NCBI RefSeq assembly: GCF_901447495.1
Contig: NZ_CABDWS010000021.1
Location: 1-43,435 of the forward strand
Length of the DNA stretch: 43,435 bases
Reading direction: 5' to 3'
DNA from: Haloimpatiens lingqiaonensis
Lineage (GTDB): Bacteria > Bacillota > Clostridia > Clostridiales > Clostridiaceae
In this document: piece by piece, positions 33,461 through 41,996 of the stretch
How positions within the stretch are numbered: position 1 is the first letter of the stretch
Layout of the letters: each line of letters opens with the position of its first letter
Translations under genes and position numbers: made by a program
Notes under the pieces: model-generated
The model's database searches: none
What the model saw: only the letters and a program-made list of their open reading frames with translations
Told to the model about the DNA's origin: nothing

Positions 33461-33510
33461 AATAAGTAAGAGGTAAGAGGGAATAAGTAAGAAGTAAGGA
33501 GTAAGAAGTT
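33461..33510 (+). repeat. Direct repeats GGGAATAAGTAAGARGTAAG
   Basis: Two to three copies of a GGAATAAGTAAGAGGTAAGA-type unit lie between the AraC gene and the cytochrome b5-like gene. They resemble the AAGTAAGAAGTAAG interior of the family 1 elements, so this may be a remnant of one. Confidence 0.6.
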
Positions 33511-33570
33511 GGCATTTTAAAATTAAATTTTGCATATTATTAAAGGTAATATTTTTTAGGGGAATGATTT

Positions 33571-34011
33571 ATGGATTTAAGAACTTGCGAAAATTTGATA
33601 AACAAAATGGAATGCAATATATACAATCTCCAAAGCATAAGCTATAGGAGCTTTAATATGTGTGAAAAAATGTTTTATAATAGCTTAATTCAGCAGGAGA
33701 TGTATAAGGTAAATGTGTTAAAAAACTTTATATATAACATGCGAACAATGGAAAATACATTTGAAAACTTGAAAAATATGAGACAGCAAAGTTTTACTCT
33801 AGAAGAACTTTCAAAATATGATGGAAAAGATGGAAATAGGGCATATGTAGCTATTGATGGTGTGGTTTATGATGTAACTTATAATGCAGCTTGGGCTGCT
33901 GGAACACATTTTGGACTTAAAGCTGGAAATGATTTAAGTAAAGAAATTAGTACTTGTCATAATAAAGAACAGATTTTAAAAAGTTTAGAACAAGTGGGAA
34001 TATTGAGGTGA
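33571..34011 (+). CDS. Cytochrome b5-like heme/steroid-binding domain protein
   Basis: The protein has 146 residues. The first 70 are helical with scattered Cys and Met. Residues 75-146 form a cytochrome b5-like domain (FTLEELSKYDGKDGNRAYVAIDGVVYDVT, WAAGTHFGLKAGND, TCHNKEQILKSL) with candidate axial His in GTHFG and TCHNK. It has no signal peptide. Its stop codon overlaps the ribosome site of the hydrogenase small subunit gene, so the two are coupled. It is a plausible electron carrier to or from the hydrogenase; heme binding is inferred. Confidence 0.8.
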   Translation: MDLRTCENLINKMECNIYNLQSISYRSFNMCEKMFYNSLIQQEMYKVNVLKNFIYNMRTMENTFENLKNMRQQSFTLEELSKYDGKDGNRAYVAIDGVVYDVTYNAAWAAGTHFGLKAGNDLSKEISTCHNKEQILKSLEQVGILR

Positions 34012-34017
34012 TTAGTA

Positions 34018-34902
34018 GTGAAGGATAATGTGTGTCCAGTAATTAAATCTAAAAATGTTACTGCTAGAGCTTTGGTAGAATCAGCAGTTTCTCAAATAAA
34101 AATTGGAAATAAAAAAAAGATGAACTTAGTATGGATTGAGGCGTCAGGTTGTTCTGGAAATATAATTTCTTTGTTAGATGGATGTGCGCCTAATGTGGGA
34201 TATTTTTTAGAGGATCTAGTGGATTTTAAATATAATAACAGCATTATGAAGGCTCAAGGGGAACAGGCTCAAGAGCAGTTATTGGCTACTCTCGATACAG
34301 AGTTTATTCTTATAGTGGATGGAGCGATAGCCACTAAGGATAATGGAATTTATAATGTAGTGGCTAATTATAAGGGAAAAGCTATAACGGGAATGGAAGA
34401 GGTAAAAAGAACTGCAATTAAAGCAAAATATATATTAGCCGTTGGTACTTGTGCATCTTATGGAGGAATTTCAGCAGCAAAGCCAAATCCTACTGGATGT
34501 ATAAGTGTTTTTGATTATCTAAAAAAAGAAATTAATAGGGAAGCTATAAGGGTACCAGGCTGTCCAGCACATCCTGATTGGATTATGGGAACTTTAGCTC
34601 ATTTAATATTATTTGGAGATATGGAACTTGACGAGGACAGAAGGCCTATTATTTTTTATGGAGTGACTATACACGATATGTGTCCTAGAAGGGCATATTT
34701 TGAAAAAAGGATATTTGCAAAATCCGTGGGAGAAAAGGGATGCATGTTTAAACTAGGTTGTAGGGGGCCCGTTACTAGAACAGATTGTCCTACTAGAAAA
34801 TGGAATGATTATGTAAATTGGCCTGTGGGAGATAATACCCCATGTATAGGGTGTGCCCAAAAGGGATTTCCAGATGCTATGGAGCCATTTATAAATTTTT
34901 AA
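34018..34902 (+). CDS. [NiFe] hydrogenase small subunit
   Basis: This electron-transfer subunit has 294 residues. It lacks the Tat signal of periplasmic enzymes, so the enzyme is probably cytoplasmic. Proximal-cluster ligands are Cys45, Cys145 and Cys182, but the expected second Cys of the first motif is Asn48 (WIEASGCSGN), similar to the CSGN motif I recall from cyanobacterial-type uptake enzymes. The distal cluster is His219, Cys222, Cys242 and Cys248; the medial one Cys257, Cys276 and Cys279. GTG start with GAGGTGA at the end of the preceding gene. Confidence 0.93.
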   Translation: MKDNVCPVIKSKNVTARALVESAVSQIKIGNKKKMNLVWIEASGCSGNIISLLDGCAPNVGYFLEDLVDFKYNNSIMKAQGEQAQEQLLATLDTEFILIVDGAIATKDNGIYNVVANYKGKAITGMEEVKRTAIKAKYILAVGTCASYGGISAAKPNPTGCISVFDYLKKEINREAIRVPGCPAHPDWIMGTLAHLILFGDMELDEDRRPIIFYGVTIHDMCPRRAYFEKRIFAKSVGEKGCMFKLGCRGPVTRTDCPTRKWNDYVNWPVGDNTPCIGCAQKGFPDAMEPFINF

Positions 34903-34938
34903 TCTAAGATAAAAAAGGTAAATGAAAGGGGTGATTAT

Positions 34939-36345
34939 GTGACGGATAAGGTAATTATTAATCCTGTAACTAGAATAAGTGGATATCTGCAAATAACCGC
35001 TTATATAGAAAAAAACAAGATTGTAGATGCCAAAAGTCAAGGAATGCTTTTTAGGGGTTTTGAAAAAATGTTGAAAGGAAGACCCCCTCTTGATGCTATT
35101 TATTTTACTGAAAGAATTTGTGGCATATGCTCTACAGCGCACTCAATGGCTTCTGCAAGAGCTTTAGAAAATGCTTTTAACATACAGCCAGATAAAAATG
35201 AGGAAATGATTAGAGATGTACTTCACGGTAGTGAATTTTTACAAAATCATTTAAGACATTTTTATCAATATGTTATTCCCGATTATGTTAATGGATTTAA
35301 TATAAATCCAATATATTCAATAACCCATGAGGATTTTAGAATACCTAAAAAAGAAAGTGAAAAAATTATAGAAGATTATTTTAAGTCACTAATTTATAGT
35401 AGAAAAGCCCATGAAATATTAGCTATTTTAGGAGGAAAAGCGCCTCATAATCATGGAGTTTTTGCGGGAGGAGTTACGGTTAATATAACGGCACAAAAAA
35501 TTGTTCAAATAAAGGCATTGGTTACAGAAATAAAAGAATTTATCCAAAATAATATGTTGGAGGATTTAAGTATAATAACAAAATACTATAGGGATTATTT
35601 TAATATAGGTACAGGATGTAAAAATTTAATGACTTATGGTGTGTTTGATAGTTATGGAAAAGATATTTATTATGTATCTCCGGGAGTTATCGTAGATGGG
35701 GTAGAAGAAAAGTTAAATATAAAGGATATAAATGAAAATATATATAGCTCATGGTATAAGGCAGAAGATAATACATTGGACATACCAGACAATGATTGGC
35801 AGGTAGATCCTTTTAAGGAACTGGGATATAGCTTTATAAAGGCTCCAAGATATAAAGGCCATGCAGTACAGGTAGGGCCTCTTGCTAGAATGTATATAAG
35901 TGGAGGGTATAGAAGGGGCATTTCAACCATGGATAGAATTGTAGCTAGAGTATTAGAAGCTGAAAAGATAGCAAATATTATGCTTAAACTTTTAGATAGA
36001 ATAGTACCTAAAGATAGTACTAATAAAGCATTTACTTTACCTAAAAATGCTGTAGGATACGGATTTATAGATACTACCCGTGGAGCACTAGCTCATTATA
36101 CAAATATACAAGAGGGAGAAATAAAGAATTATACAATAATAACACCAAGTACTTGGAATTTATCTCCTAAGGATTCTAAGGGAATAGTCGGTGCACTAGA
36201 GGAAGCATTGATTGGTACCCAAGTGGATAATCCTAAAAATCCTACAGAAATAGGAAGAATAGTTAGGTCTTTTGATCCTTGCGTTTCTTGTGCTACTCAT
36301 GTTTTGAGCGAAAAATTTTCTACTTTGGATATACGTATAGTGTAA
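34939..36345 (+). CDS. [NiFe] hydrogenase large subunit
   Basis: This catalytic subunit has 468 residues and binds the NiFe(CN)2CO centre. Nickel ligands are in RICGICSTAH (Cys61, Cys64) and DPCVSCATH (Cys448, Cys451). Fourteen residues after His454 form the tail removed by the maturation protease. The N-terminal motif normally DPVTRIEGH reads NPVTRISGY, so the conserved proton-transfer Glu is Ser14; the later EAPRG-type motif reads DTTRG. The GTG start follows AAAGGGGTGATTAT. Downstream lies the protease gene after a gap of 182 bases with no gene in it. Confidence 0.93.
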   Translation: MTDKVIINPVTRISGYLQITAYIEKNKIVDAKSQGMLFRGFEKMLKGRPPLDAIYFTERICGICSTAHSMASARALENAFNIQPDKNEEMIRDVLHGSEFLQNHLRHFYQYVIPDYVNGFNINPIYSITHEDFRIPKKESEKIIEDYFKSLIYSRKAHEILAILGGKAPHNHGVFAGGVTVNITAQKIVQIKALVTEIKEFIQNNMLEDLSIITKYYRDYFNIGTGCKNLMTYGVFDSYGKDIYYVSPGVIVDGVEEKLNIKDINENIYSSWYKAEDNTLDIPDNDWQVDPFKELGYSFIKAPRYKGHAVQVGPLARMYISGGYRRGISTMDRIVARVLEAEKIANIMLKLLDRIVPKDSTNKAFTLPKNAVGYGFIDTTRGALAHYTNIQEGEIKNYTIITPSTWNLSPKDSKGIVGALEEALIGTQVDNPKNPTEIGRIVRSFDPCVSCATHVLSEKFSTLDIRIV

Positions 36346-36527
36346 TGAAGGTAAAGCATATGAAATAAAATATTAGTATGGAAATTATGGATAAAGTCAT
36401 AAGTATATAAATATCATGTAATAGCAGAATTAAAAAGTATAATAGCATAAGAGTATATTTAAGAAAGATTTAAAAATTATATCTATAAAAATAATTTCAA
36501 ATAAAAAATATAGAAGTTGGGGTATTT

Positions 36528-36974
36528 ATGGGAAAAAAGATTATAGCCATAGGAAATAGGATAATGAAAGACGATGCTGTTGGTATATTAATTGGGGAAG
36601 AGTTAAAGAATGATTTAGAAAGTTTGGGTTTTGAAGTTATATTAGGGGAAACAGATGTGGATTATTGTTTAAGTTTTATAGATAAGGATGACTTTATAAT
36701 TATTTTAGATTGCACTCTTTATGGAATAGAACCAGGAAAAATTACTGCCTTGAATATTAAGGATAACAAAAATTTTTTTGAAAAGGGATATTCACAGCAT
36801 CAGTTAAGCCTAATAAAGCTTTTGAATAGCTATAGCATGAAAAATGTAACGGGATATATTATAGGAATAGAGGGGGTAAATGTTAATTATGGAACAGAAT
36901 TAAGTACGGAGCTTTTAGAAAAATTTAATCATATAAAAAATCAAGTGTACAATAAAATAACATATATGTGTTAA
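36528..36974 (+). CDS. Hydrogenase maturation protease (HyaD/HybD-type)
   Basis: This endopeptidase trims the C-terminal tail of the large subunit after nickel insertion. It has 148 residues. The three nickel-sensing positions are recognisable: Asp16 in GNRIMKDDAVG (usually Glu), Asp in IIILDCTLYG and His in GYSQHQLSLI. A GTTGGGG site precedes the ATG. It is close to the single cognate large subunit. Confidence 0.9.
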   Translation: MGKKIIAIGNRIMKDDAVGILIGEELKNDLESLGFEVILGETDVDYCLSFIDKDDFIIILDCTLYGIEPGKITALNIKDNKNFFEKGYSQHQLSLIKLLNSYSMKNVTGYIIGIEGVNVNYGTELSTELLEKFNHIKNQVYNKITYMC

Positions 36975-37130
36975 GTTAAATTATGAATTACAAATATCAA
37001 TTATCAGGTACATGAACTATGGTGGCTTTTGTAAGATTTATATAAAATATAAATTTTATATTAGAAAAATAATTATAATATGTAGGGAAAAGTTTTATTA
37101 GTTAAAAAACAAAATAGGGGTGGTGGAAAA

Positions 37131-37385
37131 ATGCATGATTCATTTTTGATGCAGAATATTTCTAGTGCAGTTAAAGAAATTTGCAACAGAAATAATTTGA
37201 AAAGGGTAAGCAATATAGAAATTTCGGTAGATCATAGTAGTCATATAACTGAGGAAAATCTTTTAGATCACCTTAGGGACTTAAACAGTCAAGTAGTAGA
37301 TAACAATACGAAGGTAAAGGTAAATTATGAAGATATGGAGGAACTTATGGCTATTATTAGAAAGGTTGAAGGGGATAAAATATAA
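37131..37385 (+). CDS. HypA-like protein lacking the zinc domain
   Basis: HypA delivers nickel to the hydrogenase with HypB. This protein has 84 residues and aligns by pattern with the HypA N-terminal nickel domain: MHD with His2, then IEISVDHSSHITEENL..HL and a C-terminal strand VEGDKI. The usual CxxC...CxxC zinc loop (full HypA is about 113 residues) is absent, and only one Cys is present. The reading frame is intact, it has a GGTGG site, and its stop overlaps the hypF start (TAATG). The call rests on the N-terminus and on context; confidence is moderate. Confidence 0.7.
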   Translation: MHDSFLMQNISSAVKEICNRNNLKRVSNIEISVDHSSHITEENLLDHLRDLNSQVVDNNTKVKVNYEDMEELMAIIRKVEGDKI

Positions 37386-39241
37386 TGAAGCCAGAACTTA
37401 TTTTAACAGATAATAAAGGAAAAAGAGTACAGTGTGAAGATGAGATAAAGGAATGTGCATTGCTTTTAAATCAAGGTAAAATTTTAGGCATTAAAGGCAT
37501 AGGTGGTTTTCATATAGTGTGCAATGCTCTTAATGAAGAAGCAGTTTTGAAAATTAGAAATAGAAAAAAAAGACCACATAAACCTTTAGCCATGATGATG
37601 AAGGATATTGGGGAAGTTAAAAAATACTGTGAAGTTAGTAAAAGGGAAGAGGAAATTCTCATTAGTAATAAAAGGCCTATAGTGCTTTTAAGAAAAAAAT
37701 ATAACAGTAATATATGTCAATATATAGCACCTAATATGAGAAGTTATGGGGTAATGCTCCCATACACTCCAATGCATAATTTATTATTTTTAGAAGATTT
37801 GCCACCACTTGTGATGACTAGTGGAAATATAAGTGGTAGTCCCACGGAATACACAGATGCGGGGGCACTAGAAAATCTTTCTACTATAGTAGAATTTTTT
37901 TTACTTAACAACAGGAAAATAAATACTCCAGTGGATGATTCTGTAGTTAAAGTGGTAGAAGACAAAGTTATCATAAGTAGACCTGGAAGGGGATTTTCTC
38001 CTTACTGTTTACATGAAAATATAAATAACAAAATATTAGCCCTTGGAGGAGAACAAAAAGGTACATTTTCTTTTTCTTTAAATGGCATATCATATATGAG
38101 TCAATACTTTGGAGATTTAAAAGAGCTAAAGGTCTATAAGGAATACTTAAAATGTATAAAAAACATGAAAAATATATTCCAGTTTCAAGAGAGAATTGTA
38201 TCTTTTGATATGCATCCCAATTATATGTCCACTGTCTATGGAAAGAGTTTAAACTCTGTTAAAGTTCCTATTCAGCACCATCATGCTCACATGGCAAGTT
38301 GCATGTTAGAACATAATATAATGGATAAGGTTATAGGCATAATATATGACGGCACTGGCTATGGGTTGGACGGGAATAGCTGGGGGGGAGAGTTTTTTAT
38401 TGGAAATAGAAAAGATTTTAAAAGAGCAGCACATTTTAAATACACAAAAATTCAAGGGGGAGATTCTGCTCAAAAAAATATATGGAAAATAGGAATAAGT
38501 TATTTAAAAAATATTGAAGATGGAGAAATAATGAATATTGGATTGAACCAAATAAAATCTTCATTAGAAAAAGCAAAGATTAAATTGGAAAGTGGTGATT
38601 ACAATACTGATTATGAATTAAAAACTGCTGAGGAATTTTCAGAGGAGTGTTTAATAAAGTCTTATGAAAAGTTGTGGGAAAAAACTATAGAAAATTTATG
38701 GTCAGCATTAGATAACGATTTGAATTGCTATAAAACCTCTAGTGTGGGGCGATTATTTGACGCGGTCAGTTCTATTTTGGGGTTAAGAGAGATAATAAGT
38801 TACGATGCACAAGGGGCTATAGAGCTAGAGGATATTTTAGATGAAAGAATTAAGGAGAGCTATCCCTATGTGATAGAGGATGTATTAGATAAAAAACAGG
38901 ATGATAGTATGTATATAGTAGATTATTCACCTATGCTTATGGATTTATTAAAAGATATGCAACGAAATATAAAAAGTTCAGAAATAAGTGCAAAATTTCA
39001 CAATACAATCATTAATATTACAGTAGAAATGGCTAATAGATTAAGAGAACAATTTAAAATAAATATAGTTGTTTTAAGTGGAGGAGTTTTTGAAAATAGA
39101 TATATTTTAAAAAATACCTATAGAGGTTTAAAGGATCAAGGATTTCAAGTATTTTTTAATGAAAAAATACCTACTAATGATAGCGGAATTTCTTTAGGAC
39201 AAGTTGCTATAGCGGAAGAAATAGTAAATAACAGAGTATAA
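37385..39241 (+). CDS. hypF: Carbamoyltransferase HypF, N-terminally short
   Basis: HypF makes the carbamoyl adenylate that becomes the cyanide ligands of iron. Full HypF (about 750 residues) has acylphosphatase, zinc-finger, YrdC-like and Kae1-like domains. This protein has 618 residues and begins just before the YrdC-like part (QGKILGIKGIGGFHIVCNALN, RKKRPHKPLAMMM), continuing to the Kae1-like part (HHHAH near 298-302, VVLSGGVFENRYI). Acylphosphatase and Cys-rich fingers are missing. The ATG overlaps the stop of the HypA-like gene, so this is a genuine gene start, not a broken one. Confidence 0.9.
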   Translation: MKPELILTDNKGKRVQCEDEIKECALLLNQGKILGIKGIGGFHIVCNALNEEAVLKIRNRKKRPHKPLAMMMKDIGEVKKYCEVSKREEEILISNKRPIVLLRKKYNSNICQYIAPNMRSYGVMLPYTPMHNLLFLEDLPPLVMTSGNISGSPTEYTDAGALENLSTIVEFFLLNNRKINTPVDDSVVKVVEDKVIISRPGRGFSPYCLHENINNKILALGGEQKGTFSFSLNGISYMSQYFGDLKELKVYKEYLKCIKNMKNIFQFQERIVSFDMHPNYMSTVYGKSLNSVKVPIQHHHAHMASCMLEHNIMDKVIGIIYDGTGYGLDGNSWGGEFFIGNRKDFKRAAHFKYTKIQGGDSAQKNIWKIGISYLKNIEDGEIMNIGLNQIKSSLEKAKIKLESGDYNTDYELKTAEEFSEECLIKSYEKLWEKTIENLWSALDNDLNCYKTSSVGRLFDAVSSILGLREIISYDAQGAIELEDILDERIKESYPYVIEDVLDKKQDDSMYIVDYSPMLMDLLKDMQRNIKSSEISAKFHNTIINITVEMANRLREQFKINIVVLSGGVFENRYILKNTYRGLKDQGFQVFFNEKIPTNDSGISLGQVAIAEEIVNNRV

Positions 39242-39281
39242 ATAATAAATAACAAAGTATAAATAATAAATAACAAAGTGG
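39222..39281 (+). repeat. 21-bp tandem repeat, three copies, at the 3' end of hypF
   Basis: TAACAAAGTA-type sequence recurs at 39229, 39250 and 39271, a period of 21 bases. The first copy includes the last codons and stop of hypF, so the following copies look like duplications of the gene end. Confidence 0.8.
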
Positions 39282-39370
39282 AGATAAAAGATAACAAAGA
39301 AAGAGTGATTTAGGTTACTAATGAAAATCAATAATATTTGATAGTTGATATTTGTAAGAAGGTGTATATT

Positions 39371-39595
39371 ATGTGCCTTGCAGTAGGTGGAAAAATAAAA
39401 ACTTTAGATTTGCCCTTTGCCCTAGTGGACATTAAAGGAATAGAAACTTGTGTCAATGTGGAGCTTTTAGAAAATCCTAAAAATGGGGACTATGTATTAG
39501 TTCATGCTGGGTTTGCCATTGAAAAGATACAGGAAGAATATTTTAATTATTTAGATTGTGCTTTGAAAGAAATGTTGGAAGAAGATGAGGGGTAA
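39371..39595 (+). CDS. hypC: Hydrogenase assembly chaperone HypC
   Basis: HypC works with HypD to carry the Fe(CN)2CO unit to the large subunit. The protein has 74 residues from the M-C start; Cys2 is the essential ligand, so the ATG at 39371 (AGAAGGTG upstream) is certain, although the frame is open further upstream. MCLAVGGKI and LVDIKG..C..VE, GDYVLVHAGFAIEKI are typical. Its stop lies next to the hypD start. Confidence 0.95.
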   Translation: MCLAVGGKIKTLDLPFALVDIKGIETCVNVELLENPKNGDYVLVHAGFAIEKIQEEYFNYLDCALKEMLEEDEG

Positions 39596-39596
39596 A

Positions 39597-40763
39597 ATGG
39601 AAATTAAAAAGGTAGATAATTTGCAAAGGGTAATAAATAATATAAACAAATATGCAAATCTTATAGATGAAGAAAATATAAATATAATGGAAGTGTGCGG
39701 TACTCACACTAATTCTATAGCTAAGTATGGTATAAACAGTGTTATTTCTAATAAAATAAATTTATTATCAGGGCCGGGATGCCCTGTATGTGTTACTAAT
39801 GAAGACTATATAGATAAGGCAGTGTATTTATCTTCAAAGGATATAACCATAATAACCTTTGGAGATTTAGTTAAGGTTTCAGGGAATAATTGCAGCTTAG
39901 TTGTGGCAAAATCTCAAGGGAGAGACATTAGGATAGTTTATTCTATAAGTGAAGTGATTTCCATAGCAAGGGAACTGTATCCTAAGGAAGTTGTATTTTT
40001 AGCAGTAGGGTTTGAAACTACAGCGCCAGCTATTGCAACAATTATAAGGAAAGTTCATGAGGAAAATATAAAGAATTTATCAGTATTAACATCAATAAAG
40101 ATAATGCCACCAATACTTAATAAAATCCTTAGTAGCAAGTATAAAAAAATCCACGGCATAATTTGTCCAGGAAATGTGGCAGTAATAGCAGGTGGAGACA
40201 GATTTAAATTTGTTTATGAAAAGTATAAGATACCAGCAGTGATAAGTGGTTTTGAAGGGAAAGAAATATTGGCTTCAATATATTTTTTAATTAGGGATAT
40301 TTATAAAAAAGCAGAAGGTAAAAAACAAATTGGATTTAAAAATTTATATATAAAATGGGCAAGCACTAAGGGAAACAAGTTGGCACAAAGTTTAATAAAA
40401 GATGTATTTAAAATAGAAGATGTGGTTTGGAGGGGAATTGGCAATGTTGAAAATTCAGCGTTAATTATAAATGATAAATATTCAACTATAGATGCTGAAA
40501 AGAGATTTCATTTACAAAAGCATTTTAATAAAAAGTTTTATAAGGATGAGTACTTAATAAAAGAGCAATTTAGAAATGGTCATAAGGTTTGTAATAATGA
40601 TTATAAAGCTTGTAGATGTAAAGATGTGCTTCTTGGCAATATATATCCCTTTCAATGCAGTCTTTTTAGAAAGGTGTGTAACCCTGAAAAACCTGTAGGG
40701 CCATGCATGGTGTCAGAAGAAGGGGCTTGTTCAGTTTATTATAAATACCATAGGGAAGCTTGA
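39597..40763 (+). CDS. hypD: Hydrogenase formation protein HypD
   Basis: This iron-sulfur protein is the scaffold on which the Fe(CN)2CO group is built. It has about 388 residues. Functional cysteines are Cys34 (MEVCGTHT), Cys62 and Cys65 (SGPGCPVC), and the C-terminal cluster segment CRCKDVLLGNI..CSLFRKVCNPE..GPCMVSEEGAC. I chose the ATG at 39597, whose GAGGGG site lies at the end of hypC; an ATG at 39585 is inside that site. Confidence 0.95.
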   Translation: MEIKKVDNLQRVINNINKYANLIDEENINIMEVCGTHTNSIAKYGINSVISNKINLLSGPGCPVCVTNEDYIDKAVYLSSKDITIITFGDLVKVSGNNCSLVVAKSQGRDIRIVYSISEVISIARELYPKEVVFLAVGFETTAPAIATIIRKVHEENIKNLSVLTSIKIMPPILNKILSSKYKKIHGIICPGNVAVIAGGDRFKFVYEKYKIPAVISGFEGKEILASIYFLIRDIYKKAEGKKQIGFKNLYIKWASTKGNKLAQSLIKDVFKIEDVVWRGIGNVENSALIINDKYSTIDAEKRFHLQKHFNKKFYKDEYLIKEQFRNGHKVCNNDYKACRCKDVLLGNIYPFQCSLFRKVCNPEKPVGPCMVSEEGACSVYYKYHREA

Positions 40764-40822
40764 AAATCATGTGAAAAAGTTGAGTAAGTAATATAAAGGT
40801 TAAGGATTGGGGGAGAATAAAA

Positions 40823-41818
40823 ATGGGTGAAAATTATATACAGCTTATTCATGGAGAAGGAGGAAAGCATACTCAAGAGTTAATAGGAGATGTTTTTTAT
40901 AAAAATTTTAACAATGATATTTTGTTAGAAAATGATGATTCAGCAATTATAAATCTTCCTTCTAAAAAAATTGCATTTACAACGGATTCTTTTGTGGTAA
41001 ATCCTATATTTTTTAGGGGAGGAGATATAGGAAAATTAGCTGTATCTGGCACCATAAATGACTTGGTAGCTTGTGGGGCAGAGCCTTTATATTTAAGTTC
41101 GGCTTTTATTATAGAAGAGGGATTTAGCAAAGAGGATTTAATTAAAATTGTAGAGTCTATGAAGAGAACTTGTATTATGGCTAAAGTATCTATAGTTACT
41201 GGAGACACAAAGGTAGTGCCTAAAGGTAAGGGGGATAAGATATTTATAAATACTACAGGAATTGGAGTTTTAGATGGTTATGTATCTAAATATATAGCAG
41301 CTGGTGATAAAGTTATAATAACTGGAACTGTTGGAGAACATGGTACTGCCATTGCTGTGGACAGATATAATTTAAAGGTTACAGGGGATATAAAAAGTGA
41401 TTGTCAGCCTCTTAATCATATTTTAAAGTGTTTAAAAAAATATTATCCTCATATAAAGTTTATGAGGGATCCTACAAGGGGTGGTGTAGGAGAAGTATTA
41501 AATGAAATATCTAAAAAATCTGGATTAGGCGTACATCTTTTTGAAAAGGATATTCCTATAAGAAAGGAAGTAGATGCTATAAACAGTATGCTGGGAATAA
41601 ATCCTCTTTATTTGGCCTGTGAGGGAAGAATGATAATTGTTGTGGATAAAGAAGCTTCTCTTGCATTGCTGGAGGATTTGAGAAAGCAATGTGATTCCCA
41701 AGCAAGCATTATAGGGGAATTTACAGATGAAAATTCTTTTGTATATATTGAAAATTATTTTGGTGGTGAAAGGATATTGGGAGAGTTGGATGGGCAGATA
41801 TTGCCGAGAATATGCTAA
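40823..41818 (+). CDS. hypE: Hydrogenase expression/formation protein HypE
   Basis: HypE dehydrates the carbamoyl group received from HypF on its C-terminal cysteine to a thiocyanate. It has 331 residues, is of PurM fold, with IHGEGGKHTQELI, TTDSFVVNPIFF, GGDIGKLAVSGTINDL and DPTRGGVGEVLNEI, and ends exactly in PRIC, with Cys331 terminal as required. A GGGGGAGAA site precedes the ATG. It is the last gene of the cluster; no hypB follows. Confidence 0.96.
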   Translation: MGENYIQLIHGEGGKHTQELIGDVFYKNFNNDILLENDDSAIINLPSKKIAFTTDSFVVNPIFFRGGDIGKLAVSGTINDLVACGAEPLYLSSAFIIEEGFSKEDLIKIVESMKRTCIMAKVSIVTGDTKVVPKGKGDKIFINTTGIGVLDGYVSKYIAAGDKVIITGTVGEHGTAIAVDRYNLKVTGDIKSDCQPLNHILKCLKKYYPHIKFMRDPTRGGVGEVLNEISKKSGLGVHLFEKDIPIRKEVDAINSMLGINPLYLACEGRMIIVVDKEASLALLEDLRKQCDSQASIIGEFTDENSFVYIENYFGGERILGELDGQILPRIC

Positions 41819-41903
41819 ATAGGTTACTAGTCTATGAGAATTTTTTTATAAAAATTACTTGCATATAAATGAAATCTATGGTATTATAATTTTCGTGAGA
41901 TAT

Positions 41904-41990
41904 GCCGGTGTGATGGAATTGGCAGACGTAGTGGACTCAAAATCCACCGGTGGCAACACCGTGCCGGTTCGAATCCGGCCACCGGCACCA
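41904..41990 (+). tRNA. tRNA-Leu (anticodon CAA)
   Basis: This 87-base class II tRNA includes an encoded CCA end. The acceptor stem GCCGGTG pairs with CACCGGC; the anticodon stem GTGGA/TCCAC holds the loop CTCAAAA with anticodon CAA at 41938-41940. It has a long variable arm CGGTGGCAACACCG and a T arm GCCGG-TTCGAAT-CCGGC. It decodes UUG. Confidence 0.97.
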
Positions 41991-41996
41991 GCTATA

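Noticed and set aside
34018-34110. Tat signal peptide on the hydrogenase small subunit
   Set aside because: No twin-arginine motif or hydrophobic segment precedes the first cluster motif.
34753-35142. Minus-strand open frame of 129 codons across the hydrogenase subunit junction
   Set aside because: It overlaps both structural genes on the opposite strand and has no recognisable features.
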